Shown: piece after piece, positions 30,629-42,861 of the stretch
Numbering within the stretch: the stretch's first letter is position 1
Layout of the letters: each line of letters starts with the position of its first letter
Assembly (NCBI GenBank): GCA_958450365.1
Contig: CAUEEP010000740.1
Span: forward strand, 186,001 to 250,000
Length of the DNA: 64,000 nt
Source of the DNA: Mesorhabditis belari
Lineage: Eukaryota > Nematoda > Chromadorea > Rhabditida > Rhabditidae
Reading direction: 5' to 3'
Made by a program: the position numbers and the translations under genes
The notes under the pieces: model-generated
Told to the model about the DNA's origin: nothing
The model's database searches: none
The model's input: only the letters and a program-made list of their open reading frames with translations

Positions 30629-33600
30629 GCTTGGTTCTTTTCCCCATTATTATGGTTTTTCTTCACAACATTTGGGTAATAGGGGTAATGGTGGGGGTAA
30701 GGAGAATTTCCTCCGTTGTGTTGTAATTCATTATTCCGTATCGAATAAATATGCTTTATTTACCATTACCGCTTTTCTTCAATCTAACAACTATGGACAA
30801 CTTGAGGAAATCGTAGCTTATGCCTTTGGGGTCACAAACCACAGCTCATAAAGGTTTTTTGAATGAACTTTCTGTCATAGGGTCATTGAAGGGACAAAAA
30901 TTATAGCTGAACTCGGGAAAAAAAGCTAAAGGCATGCAGTAATTGAATATCTTCTAAGATAAACGAAGAAATCACCGAAGAAAATTATTTGAAGATTGTG
31001 ATGTTTCAGAAAGGTCTCCTTCAACCTCATTTCTTCTCACTCTTTTTTCTTGAGATCATTTCTTTTTCTTTTCTTCCAGCAATCACCATGCTAACACGTC
31101 GGGCAAATACCATTTTTCCCCATTGAACAATCTTTATTGAAATGCACAGACGCACACAAAGAAGACCAATAATCAATGCAGTGAACTCTCTTTGTTAACA
31201 CAATCAACTTTGAGGACTTGTGAGGGGACAAACGGTACAATAAAAGTTTGAGTAAAAGTAACACAAAAAGTTTGTTATGAAGAAGTTTTTAGTTTAGTTA
31301 TTAAGTTTGTTATGAAGAAGTTTAAGTTATTAGCTGCGCAGTAACAATTCCCGTATCTTCTGAATAGCTGAATATCTTCTTTTTTGTGGAATCTACAAAG
31401 CCAAAGAAGAATCGCTATGTAAATAACCGGTGAAGGGTTCTTTCGTAAATCGCTCTCCATCTGGCAAATCGCCGTAGCATAAGGTGATTTCCTTTTGGAA
31501 TCCGTAAAGGAGAAGGAGAGACCAGCAATTTTTTCCTATTTCTGTGTTTTTTATACTTGAAATGACTCAATTTCGCCTAAAAACCCTCCAAAAATATCAA
31601 TATTTACCGAGCTAGATGGACTGAATTTCAGAGGAGTCAACTGGAGAAGAAAAGAGTGAAAGAAAATTGACGAAAACTCGAACTTGGATTGGAAACAGAA
31701 AAAAGAAAGAAAGAGGAAAGGGGAAAACTGTTTGTGGAGATCGAACTGGACTTAATTTTTGGTGGGTGAAAAGAGAAAAGAAGAAGATTCGATTCATCTC
31801 ATTCAGAGCTTGTAGAAGACGATCCGATCGAGTAATTTAAACCATTCATTTGATCAATTTTGAATCTTTTAAACAAAATTTTCACTTTTTACACCCAGTG
31901 ATTCTGAATCATTTTTTGCTTTTTTAAAGCCAGTTTAAACCATTTCGAGTATCTTTCTCGTGTCATTTTTGTGCTGTTTAACCCATTTTCAGCCCTTTTT
32001 GATTAATTTCGAATTAGTGTATGTGAATGAATGAATGATAAAAGACACTAGTGAATGAGTGTCTTTTAAACGCAATTTTGAGTCATTATAAACTTGTTTA
32101 CTCAATTTCAAGATCGATTTCTGATCAATTCAAGATCAAAAGTTTACGGGTGTAAAACTTTACCTTTGTATCCATTCTACAAGAAAATTTTTTCAATCAT
32201 TCTCTTTCTATCACCCTAACCCTGAGCACTGATCCCCGAAACTTTTTTACACTCAGCTAATCTATTTAAAAATTTATTATTGTAGCTTGAAGTTTCGGAT
32301 TTTTCTACTTGAAAATTCACTTCTTTTCTTGTTTTTTTATTTACTTCATCTAAAAGCTACAAGTTGGTCCATTTTTTTGCACCAATAGTATTGCCGTGTA
32401 TTGAATTCTTGGATTTACAACTCCTGACCAATAGCTTCCATTTTCTACTCTCTCCCATTACCATTTTCAATCCATTTTTTGTTTCAAATTCCATCCATTG
32501 TTTTATGAGGTTAGTTGAATGAAAAAGATGGACAGTTGATTGCGAAAAGGTGCACACGTTTTTGAAGGCGATGACCCGAATTTGGGAAGGAAGAAAAAAG
32601 AGGAAAAGAGACATTTTTGGTCAAGCAAAAAGGAAAATCGAAGATTTAGTCGAGATAAAGAAATCGAATGAAACCCCAAAATGAATGAAAAGGATTGCGG
32701 GCGAAAAGAATGAGAGAATGGAAATTCGACAGAAGAACACAAATTCGGGCATTTCTCTGCTTTCTCTCAAATCCCTATTGTTTTTCGCTAACCGGAAAAT
32801 CGGGGGATGTGAGTAAGGAAACGGTTTTTTGCCTCTTTTTCCTTTTTGGGGGAAATCCGAGGTGAGATTTGAGTCGTTTTCCTTTTCCATTCGATCGACT
32901 TTATTTCTCGGCTTTTACTCCTTTTTCTCTAAAAAACGACCCAATTGTGGTTGACCTCAAAAGGAAAAAAATCACATTGAAACAAATGGGAGTTGGGGAA
33001 AAGGGAAAGATCACCCATTGACCTTATAACGAAAAGGGGAAACTGATTGGTTGATGGAAAAGTGGTTCATCGAAAATATCAAGCATATGGGAGAGTGGAA
33101 GAGTTGGGTAAAAGATTGGGGAATACGGCTAATAGGTTATCACCCGTTACCAATGTTTTACTGAAGCCTTGCGCCATGGCCGACTGGCTAGAAGGCCTGT
33201 ATCTCAGTCGATGGTTCAATCCCGATAGCTGAATTATTTTACTTTTTCTCGAAAAAAGCTTGAAACAGTTAGCATTGGGCTTCTTGATAGATACTTGATA
33301 GGTAATAGTACTTGATGATTTACTAAGCCAAGATAAAATATCCAATTTGAATCAACCCCTCTTTTCCTTGATGTACAAGGCTGAGTGGTGAAAGCCTAAA
33401 GCCTAATTCATTCATCTTTTTCCATTCCCAATTTCCCTTGACAGTCTCACTTTTTGTGTGTTCAGGGGATTGGCAGGGAACACCAATCCAAGCCGATCTC
33501 TCACTCAATTGCCATTTTTTTCCGAAGAAAAAGAAGACAATCTCCATTAATCGATTCATTATTACCCCTTTGAGAACCAATAAAGAAGGAAAGAAAGATT

Positions 33601-34040
33601 TCTCCAAAAAAGTTCATCACACAGATTTCATTCGCATTCTCGTCAATATAATCCTTTTCCCCTCAAAAAAAATAAAGAAATCAATGAATTTTCTACAAGA
33701 AAACTGAAAATACAGGGTGTGCTTCTTTGGCTTTTTTGATGGCTTCAAAGAAATCGTTGAAAATCAAGCGACATCTCCACCGAAATGCCAGCAGGAACGC
33801 ACAAAAAAGCTCTCTATGAGCTAAAGGAAAACGTGTTTTTTTGATTGTGTGATGGATGGATGAGGATCTACCGTATTCGGTAGATAGATCAAAATAAGAT
33901 GTGAAATAGAGTTGAACTTCGTTTCATTTAAAGTCGTCTAATTGTCTCTGGCGTACTCGAATCCATTTCAACACCAAGCCGATTTCCGATGAATTCAGTG
34001 TGCCAGTAATGCTAACTAAAGCCACATATTATACCAGATA
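30629..34040. other. gene-free AT-rich stretch
   Basis: Only short, low-complexity open frames (T/F/S-rich on one strand, K/R-rich on the other) are present, without splice context. No element ends were recognised apart from a truncated tRNA-like sequence at 33166-33232. Confidence 0.5.
33166..33232 (+). tRNA. truncated tRNA-like sequence
   Basis: GCGCCATGGCCGACTGGCTA with GAAGGCC resembles a type II tRNA 5' part; CGATGGTTCAATCCCGATAG resembles a B box. The parts are too close together for a whole tRNA, so this is a deleted copy. Confidence 0.35.
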
Positions 34041-34310
34041 ACGAACGTTTACTAGCACAAATACAAGCATGTTAGTGTGCTTGAAAGCGTGCGTTTGTAA
34101 AAGAAGAAATTACGGCCAAAGCCGAGCCAGAAATAGAATCTTTGTCAGAGAACGTGTGTTTACAAGAGCACAAAGTGACAAGTACATGAGAGAGCTAGCG
34201 TTTATTAGAGCTCAAAGTACAATCCGGATAAACAGTGTGCTAGATCCAGATAACGTGCGTTTCTCAGAGCACAAAGTGCAAGCTTTATTTGGCATTGAGC
34301 CATTGAGTTC
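34041..34310. repeat. degenerate tandem motif array
   Basis: A motif of the form AACGTGCGTTTNYNAGAGCACAAAGTGCAAG recurs about four or five times (for example at about 34046, 34147, 34200 and 34253) with 45-60 base spacing. The same motif occurs singly near 4236-4270 and near 61083-61110, so this is a dispersed repeat that is locally tandem. Confidence 0.5.
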
Positions 34311-34688
34311 AAAAGTACAACGAGTGATGGACTCGAGAACGGATCCGATTCAAGGGAAGAGTATAGAGAGAAGGGGTCGTTTGGGAAAAAAGAAAAGAAA
34401 AGAAAAGACTGAACTTTCTTTTCTCTTCTCTTTTTCGTTTCAATGTGAACTCCTTTTGGACTAAAAGTTTTCTCTCTTTTTTTTCCGAGAGGAGACTGTT
34501 TTCAGTACCCGATACGCGTAATTTTGGTCCTCTACCGGGTTTCTCTTGCTCATTTTCCTTCATTCGCTTTCCCGCGCTCACCACCCAGAAATTTTTAATT
34601 CTACTAACGATGTTTTCTATTATTACCTCAACTTTCTTAAACTTTGGTAAGAATTTAATGATTTACTTATAGAAAGATCTTTTAGACA

Positions 34689-37600
34689 ATGGTTGATCTG
34701 TTTGTGAAGACTGAATACATCTCTTCGGATGATGAAAATGAAAGTGTTTATGAAAATGACATTCTAAAAAGAAAAGCATTTATTGAAACGTTAAACTCGT
34801 TAAATTCACAGAGAATTTACAGGTAAAAGTCTCAAAAGATCTTTTGATTTCAATTTTTAGATGCAACATTTGCCCGTTAACTTTCCATGACACTCAAGAT
34901 CTCTCTGTTCACATAAAAGGAGCTCATTCAGATGATGTTCTTGGGGAATATTTGAAGTAGGTTTTGATATGTCTAAGCACAATAAACATAGAAAAACTCT
35001 AATCAAAACTCAATTCCATCATTGTTTTCTTGACTTTTCTTGAATTTCTTGGCATTTGAATTCTGAAATCCTGCTTACAATTGAAAAAATACAATTGCCA
35101 ATTTGTAGAAAATTTCCAAAAATCTTCCAAGATCAACGTCAAGAAAGCGAAGGTTGAACAAAGTTTGATTTGAAATTTTCCCTTATACATAAAAAGTTTA
35201 AAGCCTTATCCTTTTCAGGGAAGAACTCGTCTCTAGCTTTTTCTATTTCCAACACACAACTTCCCATTTTCCATATAAAATTTTACATTTTCTTGGTACA
35301 TACATACATTACATTTTAAATTTCACATCCATTTACTCCAAATTTTAGTTAGTGATTGCTCAACAACAGACTCCATCCCTTGTTCCCCGACCGCCATCAA
35401 ATCCAATACATCGACTTGGACGACGAGGTCATCCATGCTGGAAATTCTTTCACAGAATCGATCGGTGAGTGCCAAAAATTCTTGATTATACATAATTTTT
35501 TTTCTAGCTTCGATGCGGTTTGTCTTCTGTGTTCGATTCGCGTTCGATCGGCTTGTTCGACGAATCTCTCGCGGCATTTAACCCGCCATCACCCGATCGA
35601 GGCACAACACGTTCGAGAAGCTCAATTCGCGAGAAGAAATCACTCTTTCAATCCCTTACCAACTGATGGATTTGATCAAAGCCTAATCAATTTTGTTCAA
35701 CAAGATCTGCGTGAAGAGCTGAAGGAATGCTCTTCAAAAAGCTGTAATTCTTTGATACGAAGGAGACGAGCCTCAGAAACCGTATGCTTTCCAAGAGAGA
35801 AAAGGGAGAAAGAAAGGAAAAGAGCGCGATCGGCCCCTCCCCTCTCTGTTCTCCAATCCTTTACATGGATCTCCTCAATCTCATCCACTCGTCCATTTCT
35901 CTTGCAAAGGAGAGAAGAAGAAGAAATGGACGGTGATTCCACAATCACCACCACATCCGCCGCCCGACCCGTCGCATTGAGGCCATTGGTGCCCACTCTA
36001 CCACTATCTTCCCCGTCCACTTGGTGCTCGACTTTACCGGCTTCTGTCTCGGCTGCTTATCAAGAATTGAGGCCGGCCACCCACTCATATGATCTTTTTG
36101 TCGATCACTTGCAGCAACACAAATATGAGACACAATTGCCGAAGTATGATTATTCACTGGCTGCTTATGATGGAGTGTCCAAGGTGAGTCGGTTTATGAG
36201 ATTGGCTAGGGTTGAGCGGGTAAACTGTAACTAAAAACACATTACTAGGAAACTAGAGTAAACTTTGGAAACTTAGTTAGAACTAAATGCTTGATTTTTA
36301 GCACTCAACATTGACTTATTCAGGGCGCAAGTCCAGACTTTGCTAGATCTAGCAAAATTTATTAGTTTCACCTCAAAATTCGCAATCTTGGCGGAATAAC
36401 TTCTTTCAAATTTCATTTTTTTGCTAGTTGTTTGTTTTTTTAGAAACTAGATGCAATTTTGCATTTGCACATATAAAAATGATTTTGATTGGATAATAGA
36501 TTGACCAGAAAAGCTGGATAGTGGGCGATCAATGTTTAGAATTCTTTTGGTTACTCGTCTGTCATCTAGTCAAAATAATTTTTAGATTTACAAACGCAGA
36601 ATTGCATGTAGTTTCTCAAAAAAACAAACAGCTAGCAAAAATTTTGAATTTGAAAGAAGTTATTCGCATAAACTTCCGAATTTTGATGTGAAACTAGTAA
36701 ATTTTGCTAGATCTAGTAAATTCTTGTTTTTGATTGCTAACTTGTAAGTGTTTTTGCTTTTTGCTAACTTGTTCATAGCAAACGCTAATTCATCAGTCAT
36801 GTTAATTGAATCAGTTTTGCTTTTAGGTTTTCGGCGACGATTCGGTGATACTGAAAACGGATGATGTGAAAGCTTTTGACCCTCATCCACACATTCACTC
36901 TGTTGTCGTCACACCGATGGCCGCTATTGCTGAGGTAAACTTTCTTGATTTTTTTAACTTCTTCACATTTTCCTAAAAATTAGGATATGCAGCTAATTTT
37001 TGAATATCAAAATAAACAAAAACCTTCCAGTTTGCCCATCCATCCCTATGTGCCACCTCGTTCCCATCAAATCTCTCAACCGCTTCCTCTTCCGACGCTT
37101 CCTCAGCTCAATCACAACTCGTTCAACAACTCGAACAACATCAGCTACACGGACAATTGAGTCTCAAGTTTTTCTCTCCCTTTTTTCACTTTTTTAACCT
37201 TGACTTTAGCGGTGACTTGACAAGAGAGCAACTCATCACAAATACCCAACAACAATTGCAACACACTCTCGCTCAACAGCAACACCATCAGATACAATTG
37301 CAAGCACCATCAGTTATTGAGACGAGGAAAAGCGCAGAAGTTAATGGAAAGGTTTCGAATATTTCATCTCTATTTTTTTACTTTCTTTTACGAAAAAAAA
37401 CGTCTTTGCAACCAGGAAACTCATTTCATTTTTTTCAATTTTAGAAAAATTGATGCATCCAACGGAAAAGCTGTCAATAACAAAAAAGATTTTTTAAGAA
37501 AAATTCAAGAGAAGTAGATATTATCAATGCATAAGCGATGACTCAATCCTGAGATCGAAACCGTCAAAATTAAGTCAATTTGAAAGGGTCATTTCCGCGC

Positions 37601-40600
37601 ATTTTCGATGCCCCAAGCTCAGATGAAAAGCATTTTCTGTGAAATTTGAGGGTAGCTGTAGAAAAGGTCATAGAATAAGAAACCAATTAAAGATTCGGTT
37701 AAATGTCAAAAAATTTTGGCCGCTTGCAAGCAGTGAGCATTGTATAGTAGAAAAGTTTTGGCTGGTACATTGGTTGCGAAATTTTTCTAAAATGTTAAAA
37801 ATTTCACTAAAAACTTCAAATTAGCTTAATTTTGATATTTCTGATGTGATGTCAAAACAACGTGAAACCAGATGTCTTTTTTTAAACCAGTGACAGCTTT
37901 TGCGTTGGATAAATCGATTTTTCTAAAATGAGTTTTACGTAAAAAAATGAGTTTCCTGGTTGAAAGACTCTAAAAAATGTAAATCGATTCGTAATAAAAG
38001 TGCTCAAAAAATGCTGTTTGTGAGTTTTTCAAATTGACTGAATGGCTCTCAAGATCTATGTTAAGTCCGAAGCCGAACTAAATTCTTGATCGCGCCACTT
38101 TGCGTGCCTGTATCTCCAAAACTAGTGGGCCGATTTTGATGATTTTAGTGTCATTTTGTAGAGCAAAACTTATAGATTCTTAACGTGAAGTTACATCTGG
38201 AAAAATTCATTTAAAGATTTCAAAAATATGAAATTAGTTCGAATTCGGACGCCTAAAAAGGTTACTTCGGATTCGGACGTCCGAATCCGCACTATAATTT
38301 CATATTTTGTTATTAAATTAACTTTTTCCATATATTGCTTCACTTTAAGAATCTACATGCTTTACGAAATAAGCTGTTAAACGTTATTTTTGGTTCACAT
38401 TTGAGACACTAAAAAAATAGCTTAGAAAAGTGTCAAAAAATGTCGGTTTTTTTCGTCTAATAAAAAAGTTTTGCTAAACAAAATCCCATGTATTACAGTT
38501 TACATTATAGAGAATTCTTTTTCGCATCGAATGGTATCAAAATTTGTAAAAAAAATATTGATTTTTCGGAATTTTATGCAATTCGTTCGGATTCGGACGT
38601 AACATATAGACTCTCAAAGTGGGAGGTGTTTAAAAAAAACAAGTTTCATACGTTGCACGCTTACCTTAAACAAGTGTCTAAAGTTTCAGTCTTAAATTCA
38701 AATTAAAAATCCCCACCAAAATCTTTGATCACAGAGCTTTCAGGGTGACGGAGCAACCCCAGCTAAACGAGGAAGACCGACCGAGAATCCCTGTTGGAAC
38801 TATTTCATTCGTTTAGACGATCAAAATGTTCGATGTCGAATTTGTAGCAAGGTTCGGATTCTGAATTTGAAATTGTTATCTTGAATTTGAAGTCTACTTT
38901 TAAACTAATATTGTTTTTAAATTGTTTCGCCTAACAATTGAAAGACTCGCCCAAACACACAACATAAGATTTCAGGTGGTGAAATCGGCTTGCGCCACAA
39001 ACATGACGAAACACTTGGAGCGGCATCATCAAAACGATTATCAACACCTCATCGTGCAAATCAAACAGTACAGGTAGATGGAGAAATTTGTGGATTTTGA
39101 TCGATTTGTAAAGCTTCAGACAGCAAAAAGTCCCGCAATCGGTTCTCCCGTTGACTTCAACACATCAAGGATGCATTTTGCCGACTCCCGGGCATTTCGT
39201 AAAGGTTTGTTTGGATGGAATTAATTGTTGTTAACAATGTTAATCTAAACTTGGACCTTCTTTTACTCATTGCGTTTTCTAAAACGTGTCAATTTTCGAA
39301 AATCATTGTAGTCTTTTTTAATTTTTATTATTCCCTCACAGGATCAGACGAAAAAAAGTTACGATAGTTTTCGAAAACGCATTTTAGTCTAAAATTAATG
39401 ATAAAAGTTGAAATTTTAGTCTGAGTCTCCGTACGTTCACGATATTTATTCCCAACAATTCGATTGTCACGAATCTCTTTTGAGAAATTATGTCATGGAC
39501 ACTTCCGGGCACCAGGTAACTCAACAAAAGATATTCAAAAGTTGTTAGCTAAATAGTTTTTAAGGACTGTAATGAATATTGTACTCTTTTGTATTATACT
39601 TATCGTTCTAAAGCTTTGATAAAGTTTCACTACATGGATTCAGTATTCTGAATACTTTCTAAACCGATTACTATAGTAAATTTTTACATGCACTGTATTC
39701 CTAATGACTGATCGATTCAGGTTATTTGGCCAAGAAGCTCATCAGCCGGCTCGCGCACATGGAGTTCTTTTGACACATGGAATTCCCATGACGCCACCAC
39801 ATCAGCGATGGGGGACGGTTGGTTGTAAAAAATAGCAAAAGTTTAAAATGATCAACAGATTTAGCGTGGAATCAATCACTCGTCCCAAATGATCCCACAC
39901 AACCGCTTTCCGGTGATAAACCCTATCTAAAAAGGAATCGAAAGACCGAGCACCCTGTTTGGGAGTTCTTCAAGGTTTGGCCGCTTTTACGATGACAGTA
40001 CTTCTGTGTAGAGTGTGTTCCTGGATTTTCTAAAACGTTTCAATTTTCGAAAAGCTAAAGTTTAACTTCTGTAAAGAAATGAATGGGAAAGAATTTCGAA
40101 CCAAGTGGGAATTGAACTGGTCGGTCGACCAGGTTCAATTCTGCTCGATCCTCTGGTCGACCCTTTACCTTCTGCTTATCGGGCAGATGCTCTACCACTG
40201 AGCTATCGGCGCCTCTTTTGCGCGAGAAGAAATAAGAAAGATAAGGAAGAAGAAAGAGAGTGGATAAGTCAAGTGAAGTCAAACAAGAGGCAGATCAGAG
40301 CCAGGCTAGAATCCAAGGCTGGAGGGCTGCTATCCGGCCCAGCCAAATAGAAAACCAGGTCAAGCTTTGGCTTATGGCTGGCCAAAATGCTTCGTGGATC
40401 AATCCAGATCAAAATTAGTATTGAAACTGCAAAGATAACGGCAGTTTTCAAATGTTATCCCGTTTTAGAAAACGCATATTTCTGGCTACCGTATGACAAA
40501 GTTTAGACAATGAATAGAATTTCAGCGAACTGTCGACGGGAATGCTCAATGTGCAATTTGTGGTGGAGTTGTCAAATCGCCGTGTTCCTCGAATTTCATG

Positions 40601-40681
40601 CGACATTTGATGCGGCATCACTCTGCTGAATATAACGCTGTTTATGTGAAATGGGTACAAAAGAGGGCACCGCTTAAATAG
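34689..40681 (+). CDS. multi-BED zinc-finger transcription factor
   Basis: About fourteen exons. The N-terminal exons 34689-34822 and 34861-34956 carry an acidic start (MVDLFVKTEYISSDDENESV) and a C2H2-like finger (CNICPLTFHDTQDLSVHIKG). BED finger 1 spans exons 35349-35464 and 35508 onward (GRRGHPCWKFF; CLLCSIRVRSACSTNLSRHL). BED 2 spans 38744-38851 and 38976-39073 (GRPTENPCWNYF; CRICSK; ACATNMTKHLERHH). BED 3 spans 39859-39974 and 40526-40681 (RKTEHPVWEFFK; CAICGGVVKSPCSSNFMRHL). Between them are Ser/Pro- and Gln-rich exons (36827-36934, 37031-37167, 37210-37351). BED fingers bind DNA; nematode relatives (BED-3, DPY-20) act in development. Most joins are in phase, but the C2H2 exon does not join in phase to the first BED exon, so an intermediate exon may be missing or the C2H2 part may be separate. 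Large introns hold foldback elements. Confidence 0.8.
36343..36722. repeat. foldback element in BED gene intron
   Basis: The outer ends GCTAGATCTAGCAAAATTTA (36343) and its reverse complement ending at about 36722 frame arms of about 130 bases that pair through GAAACTAGATGCAATTTTGC. No coding capacity. It probably is a palindromic MITE. Confidence 0.75.
38130..38385. repeat. foldback element centred on GATTCGGACGTCCGAATC
   Basis: The centre, at about 38268-38289, is a perfect 22-base palindrome. Arms of roughly 100 bases pair imperfectly around it (AGATTCTTAACGTGAAG left against CTTCACTTTAAGAATCT right). A further TTCGGATTCGGACGT lies at about 38585. The element fills part of the 1.4-kb intron before BED finger 2. 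Confidence 0.65.
40078..40213 (-). tRNA. tRNA-like gene with hairpin inserted in the variable region
   Basis: On the minus strand, GGCGCCGATAGCTCAGTGGT with AGAGC makes a good D-arm, CTGCCCGATAAGCAG a good anticodon arm with GAT (Ile-type) in the loop, and CCAGTTCAATTCCCACTTGG a T-arm-like 3' part. Between the anticodon arm and the T-arm lie about 55 extra bases. They contain GGTCGACCAG and its mirror CTGGTCGACC, able to form a hairpin. It lies in the last intron of the BED gene, antisense to it. It cannot be a standard tRNA. Confidence 0.55.
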
Positions 40682-41309
40682 AGCAATATAGTTTTATTTC
40701 CAAATCTTTCACTGAATATCCAGTCTTTCAGATATTATTATTTCTTTCTATGCACTTGTCTTGGCACAATTTCTAAACGGGTAGCAAGTTCTTCATTTAT
40801 TTCTTCTACTGAACCTCCTTTGAATTGCCATAAAAACTGATGCACACCTCTCTTTCGTTTTTTTTTGTAAATATTGTCTTGAGAATGGAAATTAAATAAA
40901 GGATATAGATTGAAGTGGGATAAGAGAATGAGAATGGACATGGGAGACGTCAGGCCAGTGACCAATTGCATGGCATCTTCAATATATTCAAACTACAGTG
41001 ATTAAATCAAGTTGTCGAGCAAATTTAAGTCAAAAGTAAAAGCTTGTGCAGAGTTAACACTCTATCGGTCGTTAAGAAAGAGGAATAAACCGGGATTTCA
41101 TATTTACTTAATGCTTAAAAAGTTAAACAACCAAAATCCATCAATCCACTACCGTTCTTCTCGGAAATCCGGGTCGGAAAAATACGTATTAAAAGCTGAA
41201 ATCAACCTTTTTCGGTTTTTCAGCCTTGAGTTTCTGGGCTGGTTTTGGTTGGGCCGAATGTCGGACATGTAGCATAAATAGGGATAAATTTGCAGCAAAA
41301 ATTTATCCC

Positions 41310-41380
41310 AGGAAGTTTGCATAGTGACGCCAAGGGCAGCGAGGTCGGCTCAGTCGCTCTCTTCCCGCAATCCGAAAGGA
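41310..41380 (+). repeat. dispersed repeat, copy 1
   Basis: GTTTGCATAGTGACGCCAAG followed by GGTCGGCTCAGTCGCTCTCT matches, in inverted orientation, the sequence at about 46130-46195. Confidence 0.6.
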
Positions 41381-42230
41381 AGCACCTATCTATCTATCGT
41401 GTGCCAGATGTCGAGCGATTACCCGGCCGCACAAAGAACACCCCAGGGTCACTTTACACAGTGATTTTTCTTTTGCTTTGTAGATGGTACAAAAAGCAGA
41501 TATTAAGCTGTAAATTTAGACCCGAGCGTTTTCAGAGTCGTAGAATCTATTGGCCGGATTTATTTTAAGTCGAGATTTTCAAGGAGAAAGCTTTTTCTCT
41601 TTTCATTTCTTTGATCTAGATTCTGAATTTTGGATTTAGGGAGGAAGGCAGCTAATTTTGCATTACTATAATTGCACTTGATTTCAAATTGAGTTTGAAT
41701 TTTTGTTGAAAGCCGTTAGAAAGAGCCATGGCAAAATTTGCTCTTGGGCAGATTATCGTTGATCAGCGAAAGCTTGAAAATGAGATGAAAATTGAAAAAT
41801 CTGAATTGAGACGCGTGAGAAAATGGCATGCGGTAGCAGAAAAGAGATTGGATAGATTTGGGAGAAGGGGGAGAAGAAGGGATCGACCCTCGACCCGCTT
41901 CTCATTTGAGAGAGGATTTCCCTGATAAGCCTTCTCGACACAAATCACTCAATCACTTCAATGAAAAAATCCCATCAAGTTTTTTTGATTTCTTGAATTT
42001 CATAAATCATAACATGATAGTAAACAAATAATCGTTTTTTTTGGTTTTATATTTTCAATCATTTTGATTTTAAACTTAAGCTTTTAAACTTTTAAACTTT
42101 GTTAAACTTAAACATTTTGACAAACGGTCCAGGTTTGTACTACTTGATACCCTAAACTTTAGTTGATTAGTAAGTAAGGATCTTGTTGGCAAATACATAT
42201 AGATATAAGTAAGGATCAGATCGATTTCAG

Positions 42231-42299
42231 TGTGGTTTATTGATAGAGCTTTTGCCCGGAAAGCAAGAGGTCACGGGTTCAAATCCCAGCGCTGACTTT
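42231..42299 (+). tRNA. tRNA-like sequence, anticodon loop CCGGAAA
   Basis: Acceptor ends TCAGTGT and GCGCTGA pair over seven positions with two wobbles. The D-arm region is TTTATTGATAGAGC and the anticodon stem TTTGC/GCAAG. The T-region is CGGGTTCAAATCCCAG with a poorly paired outer stem. Loop position 33 is C, not T, and the D stem is weak, so it is probably a decayed tRNA or SINE head. Confidence 0.5.
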
Positions 42300-42861
42300 G
42301 CTTTGGATTCCACTCCCCAGCTCTGTCTCCCCCTGATTGGAGCTCTTCAATTTTCTTATAGAAACTGTTTTTCTTGACCTGGGCTCAGATTTTGAATCTC
42401 TCTTGCTAATCTATTTTTCAAACCAATTGAACTTTTTATTTGCAAAGGATAAGCAATAGAATGTACAGCTTTATCTTCTCTGCAAAAAGGTCAAAATCCA
42501 GAATCGATCCGGTCAGAAACAGTCATTTTTTCCAGAAAATTTCTCGAAATTCTTTCCATTCAGTAGAAATGTGCCCAAGATAAGACGGCAGAAATACTCG
42601 TGTTAATTGATAGCCGCTTTTTCCCTTTTTTTGTGCTATGTTTGCAAATATTTGTGTTGAATTTTCCGTAAAACTTGATGAGCAGAAAGAAATTTAGAGC
42701 TGGCCAAGAAATTGGGCAATTTGAGACGAGAAGAAGACGAGGAAGAACAAATCGATCAAATCGATCAACTCTGCCTCTCAATCCCCTCAATGCTGGCCGA
42801 ATGCGGTGGGGTTTTGTCAAAATGTAGATTCTGTAACTTAGAAATATTCAGCTAATTTGCA

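Larger units (their letters stand above)
40682..42860. other. no gene supported; repeats and a tRNA-like sequence
   Basis: Open frames at 41012-41272, 41290-41568 and 41728-41925 are short and lack convincing splice context. The last is a charged, helix-like frame with a good ATG context (GAGCCATGGC) and could be a small exon. A dispersed repeat is at 41310-41375 and a tRNA-like sequence at 42231-42299. Confidence 0.4.

Noticed and set aside
31612..34584. Many short ORFs on both strands
   Set aside because: They mirror each other across strands in purine/pyrimidine-rich DNA; typical shadows of low-complexity sequence.
41012..41925. Three consecutive ORFs of 65-92 codons
   Set aside because: No joining in phase, biased composition; the middle one overlaps a dispersed repeat. 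The last (41728) has a fair start context but no other support.
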